Positions 30,613 through 39,218 of a stretch of 39,356 nucleotides of DNA are shown one piece after another (position 1 is the stretch's first letter; each line of letters opens with the position of its first letter). The stretch is taken from the IMG/VR virus record IMGVR_UViG_3300036832_000364, positions 1-39,356 of that record; one strand, written 5' to 3'. The notes below the pieces were generated by a model, which did not search any database, had not been told where the DNA came from, and was given only the letters and a program-made list of their open reading frames with translations. Both the position numbers and the translations under genes were made by a program. This DNA comes from a virus.

Positions 30613-33600
30613 ATGCCTCGCACCAATTTCGTCTCACTACACACGCATAGCACTTACAGTTATGGTGATGGCTATGGCCAACCCGGTGACTATGTTGATC
30701 GCGCGCTGGAGCTCCAACACCCCGCAATATGTCTGACTGAACATGGCAATGTAAGTAGCCACGTCAAACTTGAAAAGGCAATCAAGGCTGCTCAGGCTGA
30801 AGGCCATGAAATCAAAGGGATGTACGGCTGTGAGCTTTACACACGAGACACACCAAACAAGCACAAGTACCACCTGTGTGCTATCGCAATGGATGACCCT
30901 GGTTACAAGTCGCTATTACGAGTAGTGAGTAAAAGTTGGAGCAATTTCTACTATTTCCCCACAACAACAAGTCGCATGTTGACGGACCATGGCGATGGAC
31001 TCATCATTCTCTCAGGATGTCTTGGTTCATCAATTGCATGTCGGTCGATTGGTGGCAAAGACATTGATGCTGCAGATGCTGGTGGCATTGAGGCAGCGAC
31101 CAAGATTGCTTATTGGTTCCGTGAGCGTTTTGGTGATCGTTATTACCTTGAAGTACAAGCATTTCCAGAGCTACCAAACGCCATCAAGCTCAACCAGATG
31201 CTTGAACAGGTGAGTTCGAAAACAGGAATCCCACTTGTTGTCACACTGGATGCTCATTACCCTCGTGAGAACAATCAACCAATGCACTCACTTGTGCACG
31301 CAATAGCACGTGGTGGCTCTGCGGGGAAGAAGACAGTTGACCAGCAAGAGGGTGATTGGGACTATCACGTGCCAATGACTTTGTTCAGCCGGCAAGATGT
31401 TGGCAGACGACTGTATGCTTGTGGGCTTGAGAAGGCATCGGTCTCACGTGCGCTCGATTCGACAATCGAAATTGCAGCACGATGTGATGTAACGCTGCCA
31501 CAGATGTCACGTGTTCGATTTCCGCTGGAAGGCACAGGCTTTACCAACGTTGTCGATCTTGTGTGGCAATGGTTGCGGGAAGGTTGGCGTGACAGAGGCT
31601 TCACCAGATTGAGCAAGAGTGATCAAGACTTTGCGCACAAGCGACTCATGCTTGAAATGCCACAAATCATTGATAAAGATTTCGTTGATTATTTTGCGAT
31701 GCTGAGTGATGTCATACGCTGGGCCAAGGCTCGTGGGATCTTGGTTGGGCCAGCGCGTGGCAGTGCGGCAGCATCGTTGGTTTGTTACTTGCTTCACATC
31801 ACAGAGGTGAATCCTCTTGAGTTTAGACAAATGTATTTTGAGAGATTTATTGATCCTAACCGCACTGATCTCCCGGACATCGACCTTGACTTTGATGATG
31901 AGCGCCGCGATGAAATCAGACGCTATCTTGTCAATAAATATGGACATGGTCATGTCGGCAACATCGGCACATACACCAGATATCGTGGTAAGAATTCCAT
32001 TGATGATGTCGCAAGGGTTACAGGTGTTTCGACTGCCGAAACCACCAGGCTGAAAGAGTTCATCATTGAACGAAGCAGTGGTGACTCACGCTATGACAAA
32101 ACGCTTGAAGACACCATCGAGCAATTCCCATTGGCCAAGGAGATATGGGATCGCAACCCAACACTTGCGCACGCTTTTGATTTAGAAGGCATGCTGAAGT
32201 CAATGGGCGTGCACTCTGCGGGGTTGGTCGTCAGCAATGCGCCGTTGACTGATGCGGTTGCCTTGTATACAAGGGAATTGCCGTCGCGCATCGCTGGTGG
32301 CAAACCCCGCAAGCTCAGTGTGCTATCAGTCGACAAGAAGGATGCTGAGTACCTTGGCATGATGAAGATCGACATGCTGGGGCTCACCACACTTGGCATG
32401 CTAAGGCATGCGATGGAAATTGTCGGCATGACTAACACAGACTTGTACAACATGGGCTATGATGACCAGCGAGTTATCGCAGCATTCACACGTGGCGATG
32501 TCAAGGGGATTTTTCAATTCGAAGGACGCACCACGCGCATGGTCACGGCGCAGCTCAAGCCTGACAACTTCCAGGAACTTGTTGATATCAATGCGCTATC
32601 TCGCCCAGGACCGTTCCACTCTGGCACCACGCTCAACTACATCAATGAGAAGTGGGGCATCTGGGACAAGAATGCTGAGGCCAATCGTTGGACACAGAAC
32701 GAGATTGTCAAAAGCATTTGTGGTTACACGAAAGACCAGATGATCTATCAGGAACAGATGCTTGCTATCTGCCGTGAAATGGCAAGCCTACCTTGGGTGA
32801 AGCTTGGAGAGATTCGCAAGATCATTTCACTCAAGTATGGTGAGGCAGCATTCAATGCGCATCGTGCTGGTTTCATTGAAGGCGCTGTGGCCAATGGACA
32901 TGATGCTGGTGAAGCCGACAACATCTTCAGGCACATGATCACGGCTGGCCAGTATGCATTCAACTTGGCCCACAGCGTGAGCTATTCATTACTCGGCTAT
33001 TGGTCGATGTGGTTCAAGGTTTATCACCCAGCAGCATTCTATGCAGCGTCGCTTCGCAAGTCACCCCGCGACAAATGGGCTATGTTGATGCGCGATGCCT
33101 TGGATGTCAAGGAGAATCGTGGTATTTCCATAGAACCATGTGACCTTGATTTGTCAGGAATGACATGGGGTGTAGGAGGAAATGGTACTAGCATAATACC
33201 GGGCTTTTCTCAAATCCCTGGAATTGGTTTGAAGATGGCGGCATTGATAGTTGCTGGCCGAATTGTCAATTGGAACCATGGTGAAGACTTCACATTGAAA
33301 GATGTTGAGGCACTACCAGGCATTGGGCCCAAAAAGCTTGCAATGATTGAGGAATGGTGTGGTCTTGCGGGGCGCAATGGTCAGGCTGGGGAGCCCGGCG
33401 GTGATCCATTTGGCATACATCAACTGCGCACCAAGCTTGATGAGGTGCGTGGTCTATTGCGCAATGGACAATTGATGGACGGTAGTGGCACGATGCTGCC
33501 ATCGGCAAGCCATAAGGCTGAGGATTTACCATTCGACATTGGCGTGCAGTTTGATGGACATGGTGGCAACTTTGGCACAGCAGATTCAATGCCAGTTGTT

Positions 33601-33906
33601 TGGGTTGGTCGCATACATGGTCGCAACTTGCGTGACTTGTTTGAGGAGTATCGCTCACGTGAGGGAAAGGATCTTGACCCCAGCTCAATCAAAGAGCCAG
33701 ACAAGAAGCATTCCATGGTGTTGTATGCCTATGATGACACAGATGAGATCAATGTGCGTATCAATCGCTGGAAGTTCCCAGGTCTCAAGGACACGTTGAT
33801 GAAGGCACGACTGGACCATGATCTCATTGTCGTCGATGGCTACAAGAATCGTTCATTTGGACGCAAGATCGAAACCAATAGATTGTGGGTGATTGATCCT
33901 GAGTAG
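30613..33906 (+). CDS. dnaE: DNA polymerase III alpha subunit (DnaE-like)
   Basis: A 1097-residue phage replicative polymerase of family C. The N-terminal PHP domain starts VSLHTHSTYSYGDG (H10, H12), with EHGN near 45 and TLDAHYP near 215. Catalytic aspartates D424 and D426 are in LPDIDLDF, and D587 in MMKIDMLGL. The helix-hairpin-helix region is near 868-920 (IPGIGLKMAALIVAG and LPGIGPKKLAMIEEW), with an OB-like tail after it. It is a little shorter than the usual bacterial DnaE of about 1160. It would copy the phage genome with the primase-helicase further on. No separate proofreading exonuclease is seen here. Confidence 0.95.
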   Translation: MPRTNFVSLHTHSTYSYGDGYGQPGDYVDRALELQHPAICLTEHGNVSSHVKLEKAIKAAQAEGHEIKGMYGCELYTRDTPNKHKYHLCAIAMDDPGYKSLLRVVSKSWSNFYYFPTTTSRMLTDHGDGLIILSGCLGSSIACRSIGGKDIDAADAGGIEAATKIAYWFRERFGDRYYLEVQAFPELPNAIKLNQMLEQVSSKTGIPLVVTLDAHYPRENNQPMHSLVHAIARGGSAGKKTVDQQEGDWDYHVPMTLFSRQDVGRRLYACGLEKASVSRALDSTIEIAARCDVTLPQMSRVRFPLEGTGFTNVVDLVWQWLREGWRDRGFTRLSKSDQDFAHKRLMLEMPQIIDKDFVDYFAMLSDVIRWAKARGILVGPARGSAAASLVCYLLHITEVNPLEFRQMYFERFIDPNRTDLPDIDLDFDDERRDEIRRYLVNKYGHGHVGNIGTYTRYRGKNSIDDVARVTGVSTAETTRLKEFIIERSSGDSRYDKTLEDTIEQFPLAKEIWDRNPTLAHAFDLEGMLKSMGVHSAGLVVSNAPLTDAVALYTRELPSRIAGGKPRKLSVLSVDKKDAEYLGMMKIDMLGLTTLGMLRHAMEIVGMTNTDLYNMGYDDQRVIAAFTRGDVKGIFQFEGRTTRMVTAQLKPDNFQELVDINALSRPGPFHSGTTLNYINEKWGIWDKNAEANRWTQNEIVKSICGYTKDQMIYQEQMLAICREMASLPWVKLGEIRKIISLKYGEAAFNAHRAGFIEGAVANGHDAGEADNIFRHMITAGQYAFNLAHSVSYSLLGYWSMWFKVYHPAAFYAASLRKSPRDKWAMLMRDALDVKENRGISIEPCDLDLSGMTWGVGGNGTSIIPGFSQIPGIGLKMAALIVAGRIVNWNHGEDFTLKDVEALPGIGPKKLAMIEEWCGLAGRNGQAGEPGGDPFGIHQLRTKLDEVRGLLRNGQLMDGSGTMLPSASHKAEDLPFDIGVQFDGHGGNFGTADSMPVVWVGRIHGRNLRDLFEEYRSREGKDLDPSSIKEPDKKHSMVLYAYDDTDEINVRINRWKFPGLKDTLMKARLDHDLIVVDGYKNRSFGRKIETNRLWVIDPE

Positions 33907-34021
33907 CTGGTTTGGTCGATTACTTTGGTGGCGCAAGAAACAACTGGTGTGTCCAGTGCATGGGAAGGTGATTGGCAAGCGACAAATGTGCCCAATATGC
34001 GGACCAAGATGGAGGCAATGA
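33893..34021 (+). CDS. 42-residue zinc-ribbon miniprotein
   Basis: A short frame overlapping the end of the polymerase gene by 14 bases, from a TTG at 33893. It encodes KKQLVCPVHGKVIGKRQMCPICGPRWRQ, with CPVH and CPIC spaced as in a zinc ribbon. The TGA at 34019 overlaps the next ATG (ATGA), the junction type used throughout the operon, so I think it is real. The start is the weakest part; a CTG at 33899 is another option. Confidence 0.55.
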   Translation: MILSSWFGRLLWWRKKQLVCPVHGKVIGKRQMCPICGPRWRQ

Positions 34022-34221
34022 CAATGTATGTAGCGCAACTGCTACCAGATGAAACGCAAGCACGTGTGTTGCGTAAGGCAATGGTTGAATGGCTCAACGA
34101 GCATAGCAATGACAACATGACGCCAGAGTCTGAAGTTGTTGCTATGCATGCGTTGTACGCCAAGTTCGTGGAGGATGTTCACAGGCACAACGAGCGTGAG
34201 GCAAAGGAGAAACTAGTGTGA
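34018..34221 (+). CDS. 67-residue helical hypothetical protein
   Basis: ATG at 34018 with ATGGAGGC just upstream and an ATGA overlap; longer in-frame starts lie in a different, unlikely arrangement. The protein is helical (VAQLLPDETQARVLRKAMVEWLNEH ... LYAKFVEDVHRHNEREAKEK). No family recognised. Confidence 0.65.
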   Translation: MTMYVAQLLPDETQARVLRKAMVEWLNEHSNDNMTPESEVVAMHALYAKFVEDVHRHNEREAKEKLV

Positions 34222-34427
34222 GGTGGTGCGAATGCCAATGGAAGCGATGTGGCCACAAGGGAAGGAAGGTGTATGCGACTGAGCACATTTCGGAAAGAGG
34301 TGGTGGTGTAATTACAACCTCGCCAGCGTTGTGTACAGCGTGCCTGTTTGTATGCCAGGGTGAGGAAGAAGATGAAGTGTTAGGCCCACAAAGAACTCTT
34401 GGAATGCCAGGAATGGAGCAACTGTGA
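34218..34427 (+). CDS. 69-residue Cys-rich hypothetical protein
   Basis: GTG at 34218 in a GTGA overlap, with AAGGAG at 34204-34209. The start MRWCECQWKRCGHKG and the later CTACLFVCQGEEE give seven cysteines and one His, compatible with a zinc-binding fold. The next gene, thyX, is coupled by another GTGA overlap. Confidence 0.65.
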   Translation: MRWCECQWKRCGHKGRKVYATEHISERGGGVITTSPALCTACLFVCQGEEEDEVLGPQRTLGMPGMEQL

Positions 34428-35479
34428 ACGCAGACAAAGACTTTGACATCGATGACTATGATGCGGGGGAATGGTCCCGTGATGTCGATGGAGGGGCAAC
34501 CTCATTCGACAACCAACCATTGCTGCGCGACGTCGCCTTCAATCGGCACTCCCGCAATGAAGCTGGTGGTTGGCACCACGTCTCGCCATTGGCACACTCG
34601 GCCAATAATGTCGGCGTCGATGGCATCAACGTCAAGCTGTTGAAAGGCCTGCCACCACAAGAGGAAATGGCCAAGGTGATGTCGCGTGCAATGAATGGGA
34701 CAACTGGCTGGGATGTCTCATTGGACAGTGATGCCGATGTGCCTGATTGGCAAGATCTTTTGCGGGGTGGGTTGCAGGCAGTGATGGAGGTCTTTACCAT
34801 TGTGTTTGAAGTGAGTGGTGTGTCGCGTGCTTGCACTCACCAGATCGTGCGCAGTCGTCGTGCCGGCTTTCATCAGCAGTCGCAACGAGCAACCAGCTAT
34901 GTTCGGCCTGATGGTGTTGGACCTGATGTTCGGATTCCGGAATCAGTATGGCGCAAGATCGTTGATTTGGGCGATGACAGCGATGATGGCCAGCGGCATG
35001 GTGAAGATGATGTGTTGCTTGCAACTGCTGTAGATCAAGCACTTTACTGGACACGACGTGCCTATCGGCTGGCATGCGAGGCTGATGTGTCGTACCAGGA
35101 TGCGCGCTATCTGTTGCCAGAGGGCACAGTCAATTACATCATGTGCGAGTATTCGTTGCGTGAGTTTCTCGCTGTCTATGACTACCGTGCGTGCTCGATG
35201 TTCAATTGGGAAATTGTGCATGTGGTGCGCAAGATGGGTGAGTTGCTAATTGCGGACAGCCCATGGATTGTCGGCACTGGTGCAGAACCCAAGATTAGCT
35301 GCCAGCGCACACGTGGAGCAATTGACAGCAATGAGGCTGCACCTGAAGGTTGGGTCGCCAAACCTGAAGGTATGGCGCATGCGTGCACATTCCAAGGCTG
35401 GGAGCGTGTCGAAGATCAGTGTGGCTTTGATTGGGCACGCGAGTCGAACAGAACATTCAAACCCAGCCGGACAATTTGA
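34424..35479 (+). CDS. thyX: ThyX-like flavin-dependent thymidylate synthase
   Basis: A 351-residue protein from the GTG 34424. Residues about 139-156 read HQIVRSRRAGFHQQSQRAT, the ThyX signature position where the usual R-H-R is R-S-R, followed by the Q-S-x-R end. Near the C-terminus are EYSLREFLAVYDYRACSMFNWEIVHVV, the ThyX helix that contacts dUMP. It is longer than the usual 220-250 residues because of an N-terminal extension of about 90 residues. It would make dTMP from dUMP using FAD and folate. Nucleotide-pool support for replication. Confidence 0.82.
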   Translation: MNADKDFDIDDYDAGEWSRDVDGGATSFDNQPLLRDVAFNRHSRNEAGGWHHVSPLAHSANNVGVDGINVKLLKGLPPQEEMAKVMSRAMNGTTGWDVSLDSDADVPDWQDLLRGGLQAVMEVFTIVFEVSGVSRACTHQIVRSRRAGFHQQSQRATSYVRPDGVGPDVRIPESVWRKIVDLGDDSDDGQRHGEDDVLLATAVDQALYWTRRAYRLACEADVSYQDARYLLPEGTVNYIMCEYSLREFLAVYDYRACSMFNWEIVHVVRKMGELLIADSPWIVGTGAEPKISCQRTRGAIDSNEAAPEGWVAKPEGMAHACTFQGWERVEDQCGFDWARESNRTFKPSRTI

Positions 35480-36042
35480 TGGATGATGCTGTAGGCAGTG
35501 TGGGCAGTGTGCCTGTTCAGCAGTTGTTTGAGTGGGGCATGAAACGCATTGTGCCATCGATTGTTCAGCCACTTGCTGGTGATGGACCCATTCTCAACCT
35601 GGGCGCAGGAAACTCATTCATTGCATGGGAAAGCGGCTGGGCAGAACGCGTTGTCGATCTTGACTTGCCTGGTTGGGATGCCAACAGTGGCCAGCGTTTT
35701 GCGGGGATTGAGGATGGGGCTGTTGACGGCATCTTCGCATTTCATTTCCTTGAGCATGTGAACAGGCCAATTGATGTCTTGTGGGATTGCCAACGTGTAC
35801 TCCATGTGGGGGCACCGATGACAATTGTGGTGCCATATGGCGCTGGATCACTTGCCGTGCATGACCTTACACACCAGCACTTCTTCAACGAAGACACCTG
35901 GCAGGTTTTGTTTGGAACATCGTACTACAACGGGCCACACATTGGGGCCAATGCTGATTGGAAGTTTGAGGTTGGCTTCAACATGATCTGTGGTATTGTT
36001 GAACGCAACCTGTGTTTGATGACACAACTCGTGAAGCTATGA
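35479..36042 (+). CDS. Class I SAM-dependent methyltransferase
   Basis: A 187-residue protein; ATG at 35479 overlaps the thyX stop. Motif I is ILNLGAGNS (near residues 38-46), the acidic loop VVDLDLPGWD follows, and FAFHFLEHV then VLHVGAPMTIVVPYG give motifs IV-V of the Methyltransf_11-type fold. No target-recognition domain or NPPY motif is visible, so a DNA amino-methylase is unlikely. The substrate is unknown; protein, small molecule or RNA are possible. Confidence 0.75.
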   Translation: MDDAVGSVGSVPVQQLFEWGMKRIVPSIVQPLAGDGPILNLGAGNSFIAWESGWAERVVDLDLPGWDANSGQRFAGIEDGAVDGIFAFHFLEHVNRPIDVLWDCQRVLHVGAPMTIVVPYGAGSLAVHDLTHQHFFNEDTWQVLFGTSYYNGPHIGANADWKFEVGFNMICGIVERNLCLMTQLVKL

Positions 36043-36051
36043 AGGTGAGCG

Positions 36052-36183
36052 ATGAGTGATGATAGCTGGTTCAATGAAGACATAAGGGAATGTCCGAATT
36101 GTTCTTGCAATCGCTATTGGGACCCAGATGAAAAACTCTGGATTTGTCCGAAGTGCAATGGTACATCAGAAGATGATGATTAG
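36052..36183 (+). CDS. 43-residue zinc-ribbon protein
   Basis: ATG at 36052 with AAGGTGAGCG before it. Contains RECPNCSCNRYWDP and ICPKCNGTSEDDD: two CxxC pairs about 15 residues apart, as in small zinc ribbons. It precedes the primase-helicase gene by 26 bases. Short but convincing from the Cys spacing. Confidence 0.7.
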   Translation: MSDDSWFNEDIRECPNCSCNRYWDPDEKLWICPKCNGTSEDDD

Positions 36184-36209
36184 CGGCAGCGTCTAAATTT
36201 CTTGGGGCC

Positions 36210-38909
36210 ATGGTGTCAGAGCCTAACAAAATTGACTGGACAAATCTCAATATCAATGAGGAGTGGTTTGCTGAACGTGTTGAAGCTCTGACACCTGGCC
36301 ACCTTGAAAGACTTTGTGAATTGCGTGGATTGCCTAAGGACAAGGTGATCGATGCAGTGACTGGTGGCATTGGCTGGGATGCTGGCACAAAGTCATGGGT
36401 GCTGCCATTACGTAACATTCATGGACAAATTCACATGGCCAAGTTGTGGAGGCCAACCAGCAATCATCGTGGGTGGATCCATGCCGGCAGAACTACTGCC
36501 ATGAAGCGGCAGAAGGATGGACCAGTTGGTCGCATTTTCGATCTTGGATGGATCGTTGACGAGTCACCATATTCTCCGCCAAACAATTGGCTGTGGATTA
36601 CCGCAGGTGAATGGGACTGTGTCATGTTGCGCTGCTTTGGTTGGCTAGCAACAACTTCCGTTCATGGCGAAGGCAGCAAGCCACAGTCAACGATGTTGCT
36701 ACGTGAGTTTGGTGACAAGGAAATGGCACGGGCAATCTTCAAGGAGATTGCCGGAATTGCTGTTTGTCTCGATGCTGATGGAGCAGGGCATATTGGAGCA
36801 GTTCAATTCTGTGACTCATTTGAACAATTGTTCGATCACATCGGTGTTGAAATACCAGTTCGTGCTATCGACCTGCGGCAAATGCCTGGCTACAAAGAAA
36901 ATGGTGAGCCAAGTGGCTGGGATGTAAGCGATCTTGTGCGTTGGGCCAAGTCTGCCGGCGTCATGGTTGGTGCCAAATTGCGGGGCATGACGCAGAGTGC
37001 GCCGAATGGCTCCGCTGGTGCACGCGAAATGTTTGACATCTCAGAGGACATTAGCTCACGTGTAACATTTGATGATGTTGCACGGCCAACAATGCATACA
37101 CTTGGCATTGATGAAATCATTCAATTTGGTATTGCTTATGGCAAGGCAAAGAACAGTCGTGCTCAAGGTGCTTGGCACTCTGGAATGATTGGCCGCAAGA
37201 AAGGTTGGCTGTTCAATGAATTCATTGCTGAGACTGGGCACGAAAAATATGCGACTGCTTGCACTGTGGAGATGCCCAAGTCACATCCATTCACAGCAGA
37301 TGATGCATACAAACAAATTGCTCGCGGCTTTGCTTATGCCAGTCGTGGTGGCTCAAATAACTTGATGAATGACGTTGCCAATGGCAGACGCTTTGCGCAT
37401 TTGTTTGGCTCATTCTTCAAGGTTCTTGATACCACAGATAGATGGCGATATTGGGATGGCACTGGCTGGAGCACGGGAGAGCACAAGGCTGTCGACCATG
37501 CCATGCTTGTTGCTGATTACATTGAAGAAGAAGCATCACGTGTTATCGCAGATGATCCAGCATTGGGTAAGTTGTTGTATGCCTGGGCAAACAAGTCAAG
37601 GACATGGCGTGCTGTCAAGAACATTCTGGCAGCTGCGAAAGAGTCAACAATGTGCCGGCTTGAGCCAGAACTTGGTGAATTCTGGAATGGGCATCGCATG
37701 CACATCGGCACCCCCGCAGGTGTATTTTCCTTATTAGACAAGGAGTTGACCACAGGTGCAGCTGCTCGCGACATGTATTGTTCAATGACAACTCGTGGTT
37801 CAATCATGGTTGACGATGCTGCTGGTCATGCTCGTTGGGGTGATCGCTGGGAAATTGGCCGGAAATTCTGGCAGGGTTTGCTTGAGAGCTGGCAACAAGG
37901 TGAAGATGGCAGCGATGTGGTGCGTATGTTGCGGCAAATGGCTGGCCTTTGTCTGCGGGGGCAGCTGGATGAACGATGGATTGTGCTACAGGGCAGTGGA
38001 CGTAGTGGCAAGTCGACACTTCTTGACGGCATGGAGAAGGCACTTGGTGACTATGCATATGAAGCAGCTGGCGATGTCTTTGTGCGTGGCACCAAAGCCA
38101 ATGGTGGCACAATGCGACAATCGACCATGGCACAAATGGCCTACAAGCGCATGATCAAGACCACTGAGGTTGGTGGGCGAACAATTGACACAGACACACT
38201 CAAACAATTGACCGGAGAGTCAACGTTCACAGGCAAGTTCTTGTACAAAGACCCAAGTGTCACTGTAAACCATGGTACTTACTTCATGATGACGAACACC
38301 GAAATTGATTTGCGTGGTGATATCTCTGAGGCATTGCGTGGCCGATTGATTATCGTGCCTTTCAACACATCATTCGTCGATCATGCTCGGCTTGGCGAAG
38401 ATGAATATAGTAGTGGAATTCGTGATGGCTCTGTCATGGAAAAAGTCGATGAAGTCAAGGCACGTGTGCTTGGTAGTGTTGCGGGCTGGGAAATGATGCA
38501 TGATGTCATCATAACTTGGATGTATGAAGGTCTGATGGAAGTAATAGCGAATGATGGCAGACTGTTTGTTGCTTCGTCGGTTCACAAAGTCACCACTGAT
38601 ATGTGGGCATCGAATGATGTGCTTGGCCAATACTGGTCTGAAAGCGGCTTTTGGCAGCGCGATGGCGGGGTGACAGTAGTTCGAACAGCTTGGCTTGCTG
38701 GCAATGTGAAGGCTTGGGCTGAGGTGTGGGACCCTGCATTGGCTGAAAGTGTTGGCTCTGCACAGAAATTGGCTGAGCTTTTGAAGACAGCATCAGCACG
38801 TGGCTATGAGAAAATCAAGACCACGAAATACCTTGGTGGTCCTGGCAAGCAGCAGAATTGCTGGAAGGTGCCATATACCTATATTGGGCCTGAATTGCAT
38901 GAAATTTAG
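36210..38909 (+). CDS. Primase-helicase (TOPRIM-like plus SF3/D5-like helicase)
   Basis: An 899-residue replication protein. The N-terminal third has TOPRIM-like elements: WITAGEWDCVML (Glu near 133) and VCLDADGAG (Asp near 188), the metal-binding pair of primases. The C-terminal half is a P4/D5-type SF3 helicase: Walker A GSGRSGKSTLL near 594-602, a Walker B region KRMIKTTEVGGR, motif C TYFMMTNTEIDL with the sensor Asn, and the RGRLIIVPF element. Such proteins prime and unwind at the phage origin, and an iteron array starts ten bases after the stop. ATG at 36210; the ribosome site is weak. Confidence 0.88.
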   Translation: MVSEPNKIDWTNLNINEEWFAERVEALTPGHLERLCELRGLPKDKVIDAVTGGIGWDAGTKSWVLPLRNIHGQIHMAKLWRPTSNHRGWIHAGRTTAMKRQKDGPVGRIFDLGWIVDESPYSPPNNWLWITAGEWDCVMLRCFGWLATTSVHGEGSKPQSTMLLREFGDKEMARAIFKEIAGIAVCLDADGAGHIGAVQFCDSFEQLFDHIGVEIPVRAIDLRQMPGYKENGEPSGWDVSDLVRWAKSAGVMVGAKLRGMTQSAPNGSAGAREMFDISEDISSRVTFDDVARPTMHTLGIDEIIQFGIAYGKAKNSRAQGAWHSGMIGRKKGWLFNEFIAETGHEKYATACTVEMPKSHPFTADDAYKQIARGFAYASRGGSNNLMNDVANGRRFAHLFGSFFKVLDTTDRWRYWDGTGWSTGEHKAVDHAMLVADYIEEEASRVIADDPALGKLLYAWANKSRTWRAVKNILAAAKESTMCRLEPELGEFWNGHRMHIGTPAGVFSLLDKELTTGAAARDMYCSMTTRGSIMVDDAAGHARWGDRWEIGRKFWQGLLESWQQGEDGSDVVRMLRQMAGLCLRGQLDERWIVLQGSGRSGKSTLLDGMEKALGDYAYEAAGDVFVRGTKANGGTMRQSTMAQMAYKRMIKTTEVGGRTIDTDTLKQLTGESTFTGKFLYKDPSVTVNHGTYFMMTNTEIDLRGDISEALRGRLIIVPFNTSFVDHARLGEDEYSSGIRDGSVMEKVDEVKARVLGSVAGWEMMHDVIITWMYEGLMEVIANDGRLFVASSVHKVTTDMWASNDVLGQYWSESGFWQRDGGVTVVRTAWLAGNVKAWAEVWDPALAESVGSAQKLAELLKTASARGYEKIKTTKYLGGPGKQQNCWKVPYTYIGPELHEI

Positions 38910-38918
38910 AGCTTTTAC

Positions 38919-39198
38919 GGTATCTAGTGCACAGCCCGATATATCCGTTTCATCCCTACTTTTCAAGATCGAATAGCGAATAGATACCTGTAGATACTTG
39001 CTCTATATCTGTTAGCGTATAGAGAGCAGTTATTGAGTGAAACCAACTTCCACTCATTAGCACTTTTTACATGACAAGCTTTTTACTTCCGGTATCTACG
39101 GTATCTAATGCCTATGTTTATTGGGGTTTCGGTATCTAAAATGGTATCTACATGGTATCTATTGGTATCTGTTTTCGAAACGGTATCTACGGTATCTA
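38919..39198 (+). repeat. GGTATCTA iteron array, candidate replication origin
   Basis: GGTATCTA occurs on the + strand at 38919, 39091, 39100, 39131, 39143, 39154, 39182 and 39191, with a one-mismatch copy at 39164. Its complement TAGATACC is at 38981 and a near copy at 38991. Spacing in the dense cluster is 9-18 bases. The 309-base AT-rich segment without a gene lies right after the primase-helicase, as expected for an iteron-type origin. A CAAGATCG copy (38964) links it with the early regulatory motif. An operator array for the next operon is the alternative. Confidence 0.7.
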
Positions 39199-39218
39199 CT
39201 GAAATCGAAAGGCAGCCC

